Positions 9,659-19,702 of a stretch of DNA of 64,000 bases are shown piece by piece. A program made the position numbers and the translations under genes. This DNA comes from an uncultured Elioraea sp. (lineage in GTDB: Bacteria; Pseudomonadota; Alphaproteobacteria; Acetobacterales; Acetobacteraceae). The DNA is taken from positions 1 to 64,000 of the forward strand of contig CALFVI010000014.1 of the NCBI GenBank assembly GCA_937928775.1. The letters are read 5' to 3'. The notes under the pieces were generated by a model. That model ran no database searches, was not told the DNA's origin, and saw only the letters and a list, made by a program, of their open reading frames with translations. Each line of letters opens with the position of its first letter. Positions within the stretch are counted from its first letter, which is position 1.

Positions 9659-9882
9659 CGCGCGCGCGCCACCTGGAGAAACGCTCGCTCTCGCTGGCAG
9701 GCCACCGCACCTCAGTCGCTCTCGAACCCGCTTTTTGGGCGGTGCTGGAGGACGCCGCGCGACGCCGTTCCCTCCCCCTCGCCACGCTTGTCGCCCGCAT
9801 CGACGCCGGCCGAACCGATCCTGCCGTGCCGCTCGCCTCGGCCTTGAGGCTGTTTGCCCTCGCCGAAGCTCAGCGACGCTGA
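9655..9882 (+). CDS. Ribbon-helix-helix (RHH_4) DNA-binding protein
   Basis: A 75-residue protein of the alphaproteobacterial RHH_4 family. The pattern KRSLSLAGHRTSVALEPAFW...LARIDAGR...LASALRLFAL matches the family closely: a beta strand (RSLSLAGHRTSV) followed by two helices. Such proteins bind DNA as dimers; targets are unknown. The start is a GTG sharing GTGA with the preceding stop. The 3' end overlaps the end of the convergent AsmA-like gene by 13 bp. Autoregulation of the fumarase-ridA operon is possible but not shown. Confidence 0.85.
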   Translation: MTRARHLEKRSLSLAGHRTSVALEPAFWAVLEDAARRRSLPLATLVARIDAGRTDPAVPLASALRLFALAEAQRR

Positions 9883-12806
9883 GCGCGCTCGGCAAGGAAG
9901 CGCGCGGCCTCCGCCAGCTGGACCGCGCGCGCCGGCCGCTCCCACGGCCCCGTCAGCCTGAGCCCCAACGTCGGCGCGGGGCCTGTCGCAGCAGGGACGG
10001 CCTCGACCGAGAGATCGAGGGAGCGCGCCAGCGCGTCGATCTCACCCCGAAGCCGCAGGGTTCCTGCCGTGGAGGACACCTCCGCCCTCTCGACCATGAC
10101 CGTCCCTGCCGCAACCCGCAAAGCCGCCTCGCCGCGCTGCGCCGCTGTTGCTCCTTCGGCCAGTGCCGCCTGGACCTCGTCCAAGGCTCTGGCGGGCGGA
10201 ACCGCCCCCGCCAGAGCCCGTGCCGCCCGCTCCAGGTCCACCCCGACCAGGATGCCCTCCGTCAGAGTGAGTCTCGCCTCGCCCCGAAGTCGTGCGATCA
10301 TCGCGGAGGGACTGCGCCCGCCGGCCGCAAGCCGCACCGTGCCAGAGAGGCGACCGGCGGACAGGTCGATCGGCAGGCCGAATGCCGGCCCGGCCACGGG
10401 CAGGCGATCGGCCGCGGCCTGCACCTCGAGCTGCGCCGCACGCGGGTCGTAGCGGCCCTCGAGCGAGATCGTCCCGTCGCCGCGCGCGGCCGACAGCCGC
10501 GAAAGCGAAACCGCACCATCCGCCACCTCGATCGCGCCCTCGGCCGCTTCAAGCCACAGCGCGCCACCCACGCGCACCTCCCGGGCCCGCAACACGAACG
10601 CCGCCGTCCAGCTGGCGAACAGATCGCTCGGTATGGGGTCGGTCGCGCGCGGATCGAACCCGGGAAGGCGAAGGCTTTCCGCCTCCACGGACAAGGCGGC
10701 TCGCCGCCCAGCAGGGTCGAAGACGAGTTCGCCCGCGATCCGCCCGCGCATCGCACCGATGCCCACATCCGCCGTGCGCAGCGTCAGACGCGGCTGTTCG
10801 ATTAGGAGATCCGCGACCACCGCCAGTGAACCCTCGCCGAGCCAGGCTTCCGTCGCCGGCAGGCTGAGCGCGGCGAGAAACCGGGTCGCCCCGGGATGCC
10901 GCAAGGCAAGCCGCCCCTCGAAGCGCGCCAGGTCGGGCGAAGCACGGCCAGCCACTTCGAATCGCGAGTCGAGCGCCTCCGCCACCGCGGTCACAGCGAG
11001 CTCCGTTCCCTCCGGTCGGGCGGAGATGCGAAGCCCGTAGCCACCCTGCCACAGCGGCCGCGCCGCCTCGACCACGTGCCAAGGCAGAAGTGGCACCAGC
11101 CCGCCCACGTCCTCGCCCTCGACCGTCAGGTCGAAAGCGCCAAGGCGCGCTTCGGATCCGATCCGGCCAGAAGCGGCGAGCGCGAGCCGACCGCCCGCGA
11201 TGTCCGCGATGGCGAGGCGGAGGCTGGCCTCGCCCGGCCGGTCGTGGGCGATCTGGACCACGACATCGCGCGCAACGAAATCGCCGACCGGCATCGCGCC
11301 TGTCTCGATGTGGAGCGAGCCGAGGAAGCCAGGGTCGGACGCGCCGCGCAGCTCCTGCCCGAAGGCCGTTAACCAGGGCAGCGGGTCGAGATGGGTGGTG
11401 CGCAGGACGAGCGCGAGCGAGGGCGGGTTGCCGCGCGCGATCGTCAGCGTTCCGGTGATGGGCGTGCCGTCGATCGCCGATCTCTCAGCGGCCTCGAAGC
11501 GCACGGTAGAAGCGGAGGCGACGAGGCTTCCCGACAGCACAGCCTGGCGCAGCACCGCGCCCGGTGGTGCCGCCAGGCCGAGCCAGGACAGAATTGCCGG
11601 CAGGTCCGGGGCATCCAGTTCGAGGAGCCCGTCGAACCGCGCCCCCTCCGCACCCCGGGACAGGCTTCCGCCCAGAGCCAGAATGGCTCCGCCCGGTAGG
11701 AGAGCTGCCGCCTCGTTGATCGCGATTTGGTCGGCTTCGATCTGCGCTGCCACCCTGAGAGAGCGCGTCAGCCCTCCCCGCAAGGTGGCGGCCTCGACGG
11801 ACAGATCGATGCCGATCGGAAAAGGCGGGGCGGCGATCAGGCGCGGCGCGAGCCCAACCCAGGGGTCGAGATCAAGACGCACGGCGGCCAGCGCGACATC
11901 GATGCGCGGCGTCGCATCGAGCCGCAGGGAGACCGCTCCGGTCAGTCGCGCCCCGCCGACTTCGAACTGCACTTGGTCCGCCGTCGCCGCAGCCCCCTCG
12001 ACCGACAGCCTCGCTTCGGCGCGAAACGGCTGGGCGGGCCCAGGCAGGAGGGAAGAGAAGTCGGGCCCCTCGACGAGGAGCGACCCGGAGAAGGCGAAGC
12101 CGCCATGCCAGGCAATGCCGGATGCACGAAGCGCATTGCCCCTGTAGGCAAGGCGGACCTCAAGCGGCGCCGCCCCGTCGAAGCTTGCCTGGCCGAGCGC
12201 GAGGGAGAACTCCGCCGGTTCTCCCGCTACCTCGAACCGCCCCTGCGCCGTGTAGGCGCCGAGCGCGCCATCGGCGGAGAGGCGGGCCGAGATGCCGCCG
12301 ATGCGCGCCCCGCCGAGCTCGATTTCACCGCGCTCGAGCTGGACGTGCGCACCCGCGAGCAGGATCGCCGGCCGCCCCGCCATCTCCCACAACGGTGCAG
12401 CCACGGCGCCGAGGCGAAGCCGAGGCGAGACGAGGGTCAGGTCGGTGACGGTGAGGTGGCCGCGCAGCAGCGGCGCGAGGGCAAGGCCAAGGCGAAGCTC
12501 CTCAGCCGTGCCGGACAGGCCGTCGCCCGCGTCGCCGATCGTCACCGCGCGCGCGGTCAGCCGTGGGTGCGGCAGGAGTTCGAGCGCAAATGCGCCCTCG
12601 ATGCGCACCTCGCGCCCGAGCCGGGCTGACCCGACCCTCTCGACCTCGGTGCGATACTGCGACCAGTCGATGTGCCGCGGCAGCAGCCAGGCTGCGAGCG
12701 CGCCCAAAGCGACCACGAAGGCGAGAAGCCAGGCGAGCGTGCGAAGAACAGAGCCCACGACGGGGGGATTGCCAGAGAGCCACCGTGCGAACAAGCGACG
12801 CCGCAC
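9870..12806 (-). CDS. AsmA-family protein
   Basis: A 978-residue AsmA-like protein. One N-terminal membrane segment (about residues 19-41) is followed by IDWSQYRTEVERVGSARLGREVRIEG, the classic AsmA N-terminal domain. The rest is a long repetitive beta-rich stretch of the kind now linked to bridge-like lipid-transfer proteins of the TamB/AsmA group. The C-terminal region (DLSAGRLSGTVRLAAGG onwards) matches the AsmA C-terminal domain. It likely works in the periplasm, anchored to the inner membrane, in phospholipid transport or outer-membrane assembly; this is family knowledge. The start is GTG directly abutting the TGA of the upstream 5-oxoprolinase gene, so the two are co-transcribed even though no functional link is obvious. 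Confidence 0.9.
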   Translation of the reverse strand: MRRRLFARWLSGNPPVVGSVLRTLAWLLAFVVALGALAAWLLPRHIDWSQYRTEVERVGSARLGREVRIEGAFALELLPHPRLTARAVTIGDAGDGLSGTAEELRLGLALAPLLRGHLTVTDLTLVSPRLRLGAVAAPLWEMAGRPAILLAGAHVQLERGEIELGGARIGGISARLSADGALGAYTAQGRFEVAGEPAEFSLALGQASFDGAAPLEVRLAYRGNALRASGIAWHGGFAFSGSLLVEGPDFSSLLPGPAQPFRAEARLSVEGAAATADQVQFEVGGARLTGAVSLRLDATPRIDVALAAVRLDLDPWVGLAPRLIAAPPFPIGIDLSVEAATLRGGLTRSLRVAAQIEADQIAINEAAALLPGGAILALGGSLSRGAEGARFDGLLELDAPDLPAILSWLGLAAPPGAVLRQAVLSGSLVASASTVRFEAAERSAIDGTPITGTLTIARGNPPSLALVLRTTHLDPLPWLTAFGQELRGASDPGFLGSLHIETGAMPVGDFVARDVVVQIAHDRPGEASLRLAIADIAGGRLALAASGRIGSEARLGAFDLTVEGEDVGGLVPLLPWHVVEAARPLWQGGYGLRISARPEGTELAVTAVAEALDSRFEVAGRASPDLARFEGRLALRHPGATRFLAALSLPATEAWLGEGSLAVVADLLIEQPRLTLRTADVGIGAMRGRIAGELVFDPAGRRAALSVEAESLRLPGFDPRATDPIPSDLFASWTAAFVLRAREVRVGGALWLEAAEGAIEVADGAVSLSRLSAARGDGTISLEGRYDPRAAQLEVQAAADRLPVAGPAFGLPIDLSAGRLSGTVRLAAGGRSPSAMIARLRGEARLTLTEGILVGVDLERAARALAGAVPPARALDEVQAALAEGATAAQRGEAALRVAAGTVMVERAEVSSTAGTLRLRGEIDALARSLDLSVEAVPAATGPAPTLGLRLTGPWERPARAVQLAEAARFLAERAQRR

Positions 12807-15800
12807 TCAGACCGGGGCGCCGTAGCCGCCTCCGCCCGGGGTTTCGATCACGAACACGTCTCCCGGCGCAAGGTCGCGCGAATCCGTGCCTGACAGCGGC
12901 TCGATGGTTCCGTCCACCCGCTCGACCCACTGCCGGCCGGGCGCGCCATCGCTGCCGCCGGCAAGGCCGAAGGGAGGCACGGTGCGGCGGGAGGCGAGGA
13001 TCGACGCCTGCATCGGGGCGCGGAAGCGGATACGGCGAACCGCACCGTCTCCGCCGCGCCAGCGCCCCGCCCCGCCGGAGCCGCGGCGGATGGCGAAGGT
13101 TTCGACCAGGACGGGGTAGCGGAGTTCAAGGATCTCGGGGTCGGTCATGCGGGTGTTTGTCATGTGCGTCTGCACCGCTGAGGTGCCGTGGAACCCTGGC
13201 CCCGCGCCCGACCCGCCGCAGATCGTCTCGTAGTACTGGAAGCGGCCGTCGCCGAAGGTAAAGTTGTTCATGGTCGCCGCCGAACAAGCGATGGCGCCGA
13301 GAGCGCCAAACAGGGCGTTGGTCACCGCCTGGCTCACCTCGACATTGCCAGCCACCACCGCCGCCGGGAACTGTGGCGCGAGGAAAGAGCCCTCGGGCAG
13401 AATGATGTCGATCGGGGCGAGGCAGCCGTCGTTCAGCGGAATCTCCTCCCCGACCAGGCAGCGGAAGCAATACAGCACGGCGGCGCGAATGACGGCGGGA
13501 GGGGCGTTGAAATTGTCCGCCCTCTGCGCCGCAGTACCGGTGAAATCGACCACTGCGCGGCGGGCGGCGCGATCCACCCGTACGGCGACGCGCAACAGGT
13601 CGCCGTTGTCCATCCGGTAGTCGAACGATCCGTCACCGATCCGGTCGATCACGCGCCTGACGGACTCCTCGGCATTCTCCATCACGTGCCGCATATAGCG
13701 CCGCACGGTGGCGAGCCCGAAGGTGGCGATCGCGCGTTTGAGTTCGATCACCCCCTTCTCGTTGGCGGCAATTTGGGCACGGATGTCAGCCACATTCATG
13801 TCCGGATTGCGGGCGGGATAGCGCGCCCCGGTCAGCAGGGCACGGAACTCCGCCTCGCGGAAGCGGCCCCCTTCGACGAGTAGGAAATCGTCGATCAGCA
13901 CGCCCTCCTCCTCGATCGTGCGCGAGGCGGGCGGCATCGACCCCGGCGTGATGCCGCCGATGTCGGCGTGATGGGCGCGCGAGCCGACGAAGAACAGGAT
14001 CTCACGCCCCTCGTCGTCGAACACCGGGGTAATGACGGTGACGTCCGGCAGGTGGGTGCCGCCGTTGTAGGGGTTGTTCAGTGCCACCACGTCGCCCGGC
14101 CGCAGGCTCCCGCCGCGCGAGCGGATGACCGCGCGCACCGATTCGCCCATCGCGCCGAGGTGCACCGGAATGTGCGGCGCGTTCGCCACCAGCCTGCCCT
14201 GGCTGTCGAACAGGGCACAGGAGAAGTCGAGCCGTTCCTTGATGTTCACCGACTGCGCGGTGTTCTGCAGCACCGCCCCGCTCTGTTCCGCGATCGACAT
14301 GAACAGGTTGTTGAAGAGTTCGAGCATCACCGGGTCGGCGCCTTCGTCCTCACGGTCGGTGCCGATCGCGATGCGAACGGGGCGGGCCGTGAGGCGGCGG
14401 AGGATGAGATGATTCGACTCCGTCACGGTCGCGCGCCAGCCAGGCTCCACCACCGTGGTCGCATTCGCCTCACGGATCAGAGCCGGGCCATCGATCGCAT
14501 CCCCAGCGAGGAGGCTGTCGCGGTCAAAGACCGGCGTGTCGTGCGCCATGCCGCCGCTGAACATCTCGACCCGATCGATCGGCTCGGGCGCTCCTGCCGT
14601 GCGCTGCGCATGGGCCGCTTCGCGCACCGGCTCACCGGGTTGGATCGCTTCCACCGCCACTGCCTCCACGATCAGGGCGCGGTCCGGTGTCGCGAAGCCG
14701 AAGCGCGCGCGGTGGGCCTCCGTGAAAGCGGCAAGGATGGCATCGTGGTCGGCGAAGGGAACGGCGAGCGTTGTGTCGGTGCCTTCGTAACGGATGTGCA
14801 AAGTATGGATCAGGCGAATGGCGGCGCGATCTGCGCCTTGCGCGATAAGGGCCGCGGTCGCCTCCTCGCCGAGCGCGGCAAGCCGCGCCTCAAGCGCGGG
14901 GATCGTGTCCGGCGCAAGCCGCTGCTCTACCGCCGCCTCGCGGATGACGCTCTGATCGGCAAGGCCCATGCCGTAGGCCGACAGCACGCCAGCGAAAGGA
15001 TGGATGAACACCGTGTCCATGCCGAGCTCATCCGCCACCAGGCAGGCATGCTGCCCACCCGCACCGCCGAAGCAGACGAGGACGAACCGCGCGGGATCAT
15101 GCCCCTTTCGGATCGACACCTCCTTGATCGCGTTCGCCATGTTGGCGACCGCGACCTTGAGGAACCCTTCCGCCACCTCGCGCGGATCCTGAAGCGGTGT
15201 GCCCGTGTCGCGCGCGATGCGCGCGGCAAGCGCGAGGAAGGCCTCGCGCACGATGGCGGCATCGAGGGGACGGTCGCCGGAAGGGCCGAAGATGGCCGGG
15301 AAATGGGCGGGCTGGATTTTACCAAGGCACACATTGGCGTCGGTGACGGTCAGCGGTCCGCCGCGGCGGTACGAGGCGGGACCTGGATTGGCGCCCGCAC
15401 TGTCCGGCCCCACCCGATAGCGTGCGCCGTCGAAATGGAGGATCGACCCGCCACCCGCTGCCACGGTGTTGATCGCCATCATCGGCGCGCGAATCCGCAC
15501 GCCCGCCACCACGGTCTCGTAGCTTCGTTCAAAGCTGCCATCATAGAGAGCGACGTCGGTCGAAGTGCCGCCCATGTCGAAGCTGATGATGCGCTCGAAC
15601 CCGGCCATCGCGGCGGTGCGCGCCGCACCGACGATGCCGCCGGCGGGGCCGGAGAGGATCGCGTCCTTGCCCTGGAAAGCTTCTGCACGCGCGAGCCCGC
15701 CATTGGACTGCATGAAGTAGAGGGGTGTTGCGCCGAGCTCCTCCTCCACTTGGCGGACATAGCGGCGCAGGATCGGCGAGAGATAGGCATCGACCACCGT

Positions 15801-16418
15801 GGTGTCGCCGCGGCCCACCCACTTGATGAGCGGGCTCACCGCATGGCTGGCCGAGACCTGGGTGAACCCCTCCTCGCGCGCAATCGCGGCAAGGCGCCGT
15901 TCATGGTCTGGGAACTTCCAAGCGTGCATCAGCACGATCGCCACCGCCCGAATGCCGTCGGCATGGGCGGCGCGCAGGTGGGCGCGCGCCTCCTCCTCGC
16001 CCAGAGGCTCGATCTCCTCGCCCTCCACCGTCACGCGGCCGGAAACTTCCACCACGCGTTCGTAAAGCAGTTCGGGCAGCTTGATCTCGAGGTCAAAGAG
16101 GCGTGGGCGAGCCTGGTAGCCGATGCGCAGCTGGTCGGCGAAGCCCTTGTTCACCAGCAGCAGCACCCGCTCGCCCTTGCGCTCGAGCAGAGCGTTGGTG
16201 GCGACCGTCGTGCCCATCTTCACCGCGGCGATCAGCCCCCGCGGGATCGGCGAGTCGGGGCCGAGCCCAAGCACGGCGCGGATGCCAGCCACCGCCGCGT
16301 CGCGGTAACGCTCGGGGTTGTCGGAAAGGAGCTTGTGGGTGGAGAGCGTGCCGTCGGGGTGGCGGGCGACGATGTCGGTAAAGGTGCCGCCGCGGTCAAT
16401 CCAGAACTGCCAGGCCAT
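12807..16418 (-). CDS. ATP-dependent 5-oxoprolinase (hydantoinase A/B fusion)
   Basis: A 1203-residue fused hydantoinase/5-oxoprolinase. The N-terminal half opens [21 protein letters not shown] (Hydant_A_N, actin-like nucleotide-binding start) and contains [17 protein letters not shown] at mid-domain. The second half from about residue 690 ([20 protein letters not shown]) is the hydantoinase B domain, ending in a Gly-rich [11 protein letters not shown] tail. Such single-chain proteins hydrolyse 5-oxoproline to glutamate with ATP. Two-subunit relatives act on hydantoins or acetone-type substrates, so the substrate is inferred. The start at 16418 fits the [13 protein letters not shown] family start, though the ribosome-binding site is weak. 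It follows a DUF1445 gene in the same direction, which supports a 5-oxoproline pathway. Confidence 0.92.
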   Translation of the reverse strand: MAWQFWIDRGGTFTDIVARHPDGTLSTHKLLSDNPERYRDAAVAGIRAVLGLGPDSPIPRGLIAAVKMGTTVATNALLERKGERVLLLVNKGFADQLRIGYQARPRLFDLEIKLPELLYERVVEVSGRVTVEGEEIEPLGEEEARAHLRAAHADGIRAVAIVLMHAWKFPDHERRLAAIAREEGFTQVSASHAVSPLIKWVGRGDTTVVDAYLSPILRRYVRQVEEELGATPLYFMQSNGGLARAEAFQGKDAILSGPAGGIVGAARTAAMAGFERIISFDMGGTSTDVALYDGSFERSYETVVAGVRIRAPMMAINTVAAGGGSILHFDGARYRVGPDSAGANPGPASYRRGGPLTVTDANVCLGKIQPAHFPAIFGPSGDRPLDAAIVREAFLALAARIARDTGTPLQDPREVAEGFLKVAVANMANAIKEVSIRKGHDPARFVLVCFGGAGGQHACLVADELGMDTVFIHPFAGVLSAYGMGLADQSVIREAAVEQRLAPDTIPALEARLAALGEEATAALIAQGADRAAIRLIHTLHIRYEGTDTTLAVPFADHDAILAAFTEAHRARFGFATPDRALIVEAVAVEAIQPGEPVREAAHAQRTAGAPEPIDRVEMFSGGMAHDTPVFDRDSLLAGDAIDGPALIREANATTVVEPGWRATVTESNHLILRRLTARPVRIAIGTDREDEGADPVMLELFNNLFMSIAEQSGAVLQNTAQSVNIKERLDFSCALFDSQGRLVANAPHIPVHLGAMGESVRAVIRSRGGSLRPGDVVALNNPYNGGTHLPDVTVITPVFDDEGREILFFVGSRAHHADIGGITPGSMPPASRTIEEEGVLIDDFLLVEGGRFREAEFRALLTGARYPARNPDMNVADIRAQIAANEKGVIELKRAIATFGLATVRRYMRHVMENAEESVRRVIDRIGDGSFDYRMDNGDLLRVAVRVDRAARRAVVDFTGTAAQRADNFNAPPAVIRAAVLYCFRCLVGEEIPLNDGCLAPIDIILPEGSFLAPQFPAAVVAGNVEVSQAVTNALFGALGAIACSAATMNNFTFGDGRFQYYETICGGSGAGPGFHGTSAVQTHMTNTRMTDPEILELRYPVLVETFAIRRGSGGAGRWRGGDGAVRRIRFRAPMQASILASRRTVPPFGLAGGSDGAPGRQWVERVDGTIEPLSGTDSRDLAPGDVFVIETPGGGGYGAPV

Positions 16419-16462
16419 GCGCGAGATCCAAGAAGAGCAATGGGCGTGAGGGGAAGGGCCGC

Positions 16463-17299
16463 TCAGAGCGCGGCGAGGCGGCTGTTGCGCAGATCCGTCA
16501 CCAGCATGCACCCGGGCGCGTGAGTGATCGCGAAGGGCACGCGTGCCGCCGCGATTACCGCCTGCGGGGTGACGCCGCAGGCCCAGAAGAGAGGAAGCTC
16601 GTCGTCTGCCACCGGCACCGGGTCGCCGTAGTGAGGCGAGGAGAGATCCTCGATGCCGATCAGCTGCGGGTGACCGATATGCACCGGAGCCCCGTGCACG
16701 GCCGGGAAACGGGCGGTGATGGCGATCGCCCGGATCGCGTCAGCCGGGCGGAAGGGGCGCATGGAGACGACGAGAGGCCCCGCGAAGCGCCCCGCCGGTG
16801 TGCACGAAATGGTTGTGCGCCACATGGCCACGTTCCGCCCCATAGCGAGGTGCTTGAGCGGGATGCCGTCGGCAAGCAGCGCCTCCTCGAAAGAGAAGGA
16901 GCAGCCGAGCACGAAGGCAACGAGGTCGTGCCGCCACTGCGTGCAGATGTCGGTCGGCTCGGCGACGAGCTCTCCCCCGCGCCACACCCGATAGCGCGGC
17001 AGGTCGGTGCGCAGGTCGAGATCGGCTCCCAAGCCGGGAAGGTGGGGATCACCCGGTTCGGAGACGGCAAGCAGGGGGCAAGGCTTGGGGTTGGCGACGC
17101 AAAAACGGAGGAACTCCGCGGCATCCTCCGCTGGCAGTACGACGAGGTTGGCCTGCACGAAGCCTGGAGCAAGGCCTGCGGTGTGGCCGGCGTAACCCTC
17201 GCGGGCGGCACGGCGGGCGGAGCGACCATCCGGGCACTGGGGGCGGGCTAGGGTCACGGCGGCGGTATCGCGGTTCACGGCGGGGGTATCGCGGTTCAC
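16463..17299 (-). CDS. DUF1445 putative hydro-lyase / D-glutamate cyclase-type protein
   Basis: Up to 278 residues; the conserved core begins at [21 protein letters not shown] and includes [46 protein letters not shown] and [12 protein letters not shown]. These blocks are diagnostic for DUF1445/UPF0317. The same domain is found in mammalian D-glutamate cyclase (DGLUCY), which makes 5-oxo-D-proline from D-glutamate. The gene ends 44 bp before the 5-oxoprolinase start, consistent with that chemistry. The start is uncertain: three in-frame GTG codons occur at 17299, 17278 and 17257 because a 21-bp unit is duplicated there, and none has a good ribosome-binding site. The shortest (17257) already leaves a normal-length protein. 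Confidence 0.85.
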   Translation of the reverse strand: MNRDTPAVNRDTAAVTLARPQCPDGRSARRAAREGYAGHTAGLAPGFVQANLVVLPAEDAAEFLRFCVANPKPCPLLAVSEPGDPHLPGLGADLDLRTDLPRYRVWRGGELVAEPTDICTQWRHDLVAFVLGCSFSFEEALLADGIPLKHLAMGRNVAMWRTTISCTPAGRFAGPLVVSMRPFRPADAIRAIAITARFPAVHGAPVHIGHPQLIGIEDLSSPHYGDPVPVADDELPLFWACGVTPQAVIAAARVPFAITHAPGCMLVTDLRNSRLAAL

Positions 17300-17302
17300 G
17301 GC
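17254..17302. repeat. 21-bp tandem repeat, 2.3 copies
   Basis: Units at 17254-17274 and 17275-17295 differ at one base, and a 7-base partial copy follows. The repeat lies across the possible starts of the DUF1445 gene and keeps frame, adding NRDTxAV heptads to the N-terminus if translated. Confidence 0.85.
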
Positions 17303-17375
17303 AGAACTCGTTCACGGTGGTGGAGTTGTCTGGGCATCTTGCGCGCCCTGAGCCGATTGGCCAGAGGAGCCGAGC

Positions 17376-17978
17376 ATGTCGCCCGCTTCCGCCTATCCCG
17401 ACGGCTTCCGTCGCACGGTTGCCCTCGTCGCCGGTCTCAACCTCGCCTATTTCGGCATCGAGGCCGCGGTCGCGCTGTTCATCGGCTCGGTTTCGCTGCT
17501 CGCCGATTCCATCGACTTCCTGGAGGATGCTTCGGTCAACCTGCTGATTTGGGCGGCGGTGGGCTGGAGAGCGCTGAACCGGGCGCGGGTCGGGCATGTG
17601 CTGGCCTTGCTTCTCCTCGTGCCCACGATCGCTGCGCTGTGGATGGCGTGGCGGAAGATCCTCGATCCTGTCGCGCCAGCGCCTCTGCCGCTGTCGCTTG
17701 CGGGGGCGGGCGCGCTCCTGGTCAACGTCAGCTGCGCGCTGATGCTCGCCCGCTTCCGGGGGGCTGGCGGGTCGCTGATCCGCGGCGCCTACCTCTCCGC
17801 CCGCAACGACGCCATCGCCAATGTCGCGATCATCCTGGCCGGGCTCGTCACCGCCACCCTCTGGCGCAGCGCCTGGCCCGACGTCATCGTCGGTCTCGGC
17901 ATCGCCGCACTCAATGCCGATGCGGCGCGCGAGGTGTGGCAGGCCGCGCGGGCGGAAGCGCGCGCCGCCCGCGCCTGA
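17376..17978 (+). CDS. Short CDF-like cation transporter
   Basis: A 200-residue membrane protein with about six hydrophobic segments. SLLADSIDFLEDASVNLL in the second segment has the paired Asp residues of cation diffusion facilitators, and ARNDAIANVAIILAG in the fifth corresponds to the HxxxD region, with Asn/Asp in place of His. The C-terminal cytoplasmic metal-sensing domain (about 80 residues) of full CDF proteins is absent; the protein ends soon after the sixth segment with an Ala/Arg/Glu helix. This short form occurs in other proteobacteria and is usually annotated only as a cation transporter. The metal is unknown. GAGGAG precedes the ATG at good spacing. Confidence 0.8.
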   Translation: MSPASAYPDGFRRTVALVAGLNLAYFGIEAAVALFIGSVSLLADSIDFLEDASVNLLIWAAVGWRALNRARVGHVLALLLLVPTIAALWMAWRKILDPVAPAPLPLSLAGAGALLVNVSCALMLARFRGAGGSLIRGAYLSARNDAIANVAIILAGLVTATLWRSAWPDVIVGLGIAALNADAAREVWQAARAEARAARA

Positions 17979-18052
17979 GCGGGGGCTGCGTTCATCAAAC
18001 GGTGACCGGTGCGATGCCTCAATCTCCCGCGCGCTGACGGGGCGAGCGCCTC

Positions 18053-18886
18053 GTGGTAGTCGAAGCAGTTAGGCTGACGGGTGGACCAGTGGGGTTTTGG
18101 GGTAAGGTGCTCGGCGGCATGGCCGGGTTCGTGATGGGCGGGCCGATGGGGGCGGTGATCGGCGCCGCCCTCGGGCACGCCGCTGACCAGCGCGGGCCAG
18201 CCAATGGAGGCGCGATCCCCAACCCGATCGAGGCTCTGCTCCGCCCCGACCCGTTGCGCCTCGTCGACGCTGCGCGCCTACTCGGCAACCGCGACACGGT
18301 CTTCTCGATTGCCATGGTCGTGCTCGCGGCCAAGCTCGCTAAGGTGGACGGGCCGGTAAAGCGGGCGGAGATCGACGCCTTCAAGCGGATGTTCCGCTTC
18401 CCGCCCGAGGCGGCAAAGGATATCGCCCGGCTTTGGGACCAGGCGCGGGAAAACCCGCATGGGTTCGAGCCGTTCGCCGAGAAGCTGGCGGAGGCGTTTG
18501 CCGACAACCGCACCGTGCTCGAGGATGTGGTGGCCGCCCTGCACCAAATTGCTCTGGCGGATGGGCCGATCAATGCCGCCGAACGTCGCTTCCTCGACGA
18601 GGTGGCGAGGCGGATGAAGCTTTCGGAGCGCGAACGCGAGCGCGCACGCTCGGGCGGTGCCGCCCGGCCGGCGCCGAACGAGCCTGATCCGTACGAGGTG
18701 CTCGGCGTGTCGCGGAACGCCAGCGACGAGGAGATCCGCGCTGCCTGGCGGCAGCTGATGCGCGAACACCACCCGGACACGCTCGCCTCGCGGAACGTTC
18801 CGCCGCGTTTCGTCGAACACGCGACGCGGCGTGTGGCCGAAATCAATGCCGCTTGGCACCGGATTAAGCGCGAGCGCGGGCTGTGA
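18053..18886 (+). CDS. DjlA-like TerB/DnaJ-domain co-chaperone
   Basis: A 277-residue protein with three parts. A Gly-rich hydrophobic N-terminus (GFWGKVLGGMAGFVMGGPMGAVIG) resembles the membrane anchor of DjlA. A TerB-like helical domain spans about 85-195. A C-terminal J-domain begins DPYEVLGVSRNASDEEIRAAWR and contains the HPD motif in REHHPDTL. DjlA proteins stimulate DnaK ATPase at the inner membrane. The start is uncertain: GTG at 18053 is the longest, while GTG at 18086 would begin right at the conserved GFWGK block and may be the true one. The downstream amidase starts 26 nt after the stop. Confidence 0.87.
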   Translation: MVVEAVRLTGGPVGFWGKVLGGMAGFVMGGPMGAVIGAALGHAADQRGPANGGAIPNPIEALLRPDPLRLVDAARLLGNRDTVFSIAMVVLAAKLAKVDGPVKRAEIDAFKRMFRFPPEAAKDIARLWDQARENPHGFEPFAEKLAEAFADNRTVLEDVVAALHQIALADGPINAAERRFLDEVARRMKLSERERERARSGGAARPAPNEPDPYEVLGVSRNASDEEIRAAWRQLMREHHPDTLASRNVPPRFVEHATRRVAEINAAWHRIKRERGL

Positions 18887-18911
18887 GGGGGGTGCGCGCC
18901 GCCTCGAGGGG

Positions 18912-19670
18912 GTGAAGATCGCGATCATCGAGGCCCCTTCGCCGAACCACGACGCCCGCCCGCCTGGCGTGCCAATCGACATGCTCGTCTTGCACTACAC
19001 GGGCATGCGCACGGGAGAAGAGGCCCTGGCGCGGCTGCGCGATCCAGCGGCAAAGGTCTCGTCGCATTGGCTGATCGAGGAGGATGGGCGGGTCTTCGCG
19101 CTGGTGCCGGAAGAGAGGCGGGCCTGGCATGCGGGCGTTTCCTGGTGGCGGGGCAGGGCATCGCTGAACGATCGCTCGATCGGCGTCGAGATCGTCAACC
19201 CGGGCCACGACTGGGGCTACCGCCCGTTCCCCGAGGCGCAGATCGACTCTGTGATCTCGCTCTGTCGGCAGATCCTGGCCCGCCACCCGATCCGCCCAAT
19301 CGATGTGGTGGCGCACAGCGACATCGCGCCCGAGCGCAAGCGCGACCCAGGCGAGCTCTTCCCCTGGGCGCGGCTTGCCGCACGAGGGGTGGGGCTCTGG
19401 CCGGGCGAGGCGCCCGCGGCGGTGGACGAGGTGCCACCCATCGGGCTGGGCGAGACGGGAGACGGCGTGCGGGCGCTGCGCGCCACCTTGCGCCGCATCG
19501 GCTATCGGGTCGCGTCGGAGGGCGGGATGGATACGGCGCTGACCGCCGTGCTCGCCGCCTTCCAGAGGCACTGGGCGCCGCACCGCACGGACGGCGTGGC
19601 GGATGGGCGGACGCGCTGGGCGGCGGGGCGGGTGGCTGCCCTAGCCGAGGGCCGGGGTAGAAGCCCTTGA
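18912..19670 (+). CDS. N-acetylmuramoyl-L-alanine amidase (Amidase_2/AmiD-like)
   Basis: About 252 residues from the GTG at 18912. The Amidase_2 domain has the zinc-ligand His in MLVLHYTGM, the segment VSSHWLIEEDGRVFALVPEERRAWHAG, RSIGVEIVNPGHDWGYRPFP, and the second His with nearby catalytic Lys in VVAHSDIAPERKRDPGELFPW. A C-terminal peptidoglycan-binding-like helix bundle follows (ALRATLRRIGYRV...VLAAFQRHW). It cleaves the bond between MurNAc and the stem peptide, probably in muropeptide recycling. No signal peptide is visible with this start, although an upstream ATG in frame (18831) overlaps the DjlA-like gene. Start choice is therefore moderate. Confidence 0.88.
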   Translation: MKIAIIEAPSPNHDARPPGVPIDMLVLHYTGMRTGEEALARLRDPAAKVSSHWLIEEDGRVFALVPEERRAWHAGVSWWRGRASLNDRSIGVEIVNPGHDWGYRPFPEAQIDSVISLCRQILARHPIRPIDVVAHSDIAPERKRDPGELFPWARLAARGVGLWPGEAPAAVDEVPPIGLGETGDGVRALRATLRRIGYRVASEGGMDTALTAVLAAFQRHWAPHRTDGVADGRTRWAAGRVAALAEGRGRSP

Positions 19671-19696
19671 ACGAACCACCCTCAGGGTCTCACATT
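19667..19696 (+). promoter_or_regulatory. Possible rnpB promoter
   Basis: TTGAAC at 19667-19672 and CACATT at 19691-19696 with an 18-bp spacer lie just upstream of the RNase P RNA. The -35 overlaps the last codon of the amidase gene. The -10 match is weak. Confidence 0.35.
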
Positions 19697-19702
19697 CGCG
19701 GT

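Noticed and set aside
9655..9882. Toxin-antitoxin module with the ribbon-helix-helix gene as antitoxin
   Set aside because: No small toxin-like gene is adjacent; it is the last gene of the fumarase operon and fits the chromosomal RHH_4 family.
13968..16523. An 851-residue plus-strand open frame
   Set aside because: It mirrors the 5-oxoprolinase gene; composition is Arg/His/Gly-rich and no motif is recognisable.
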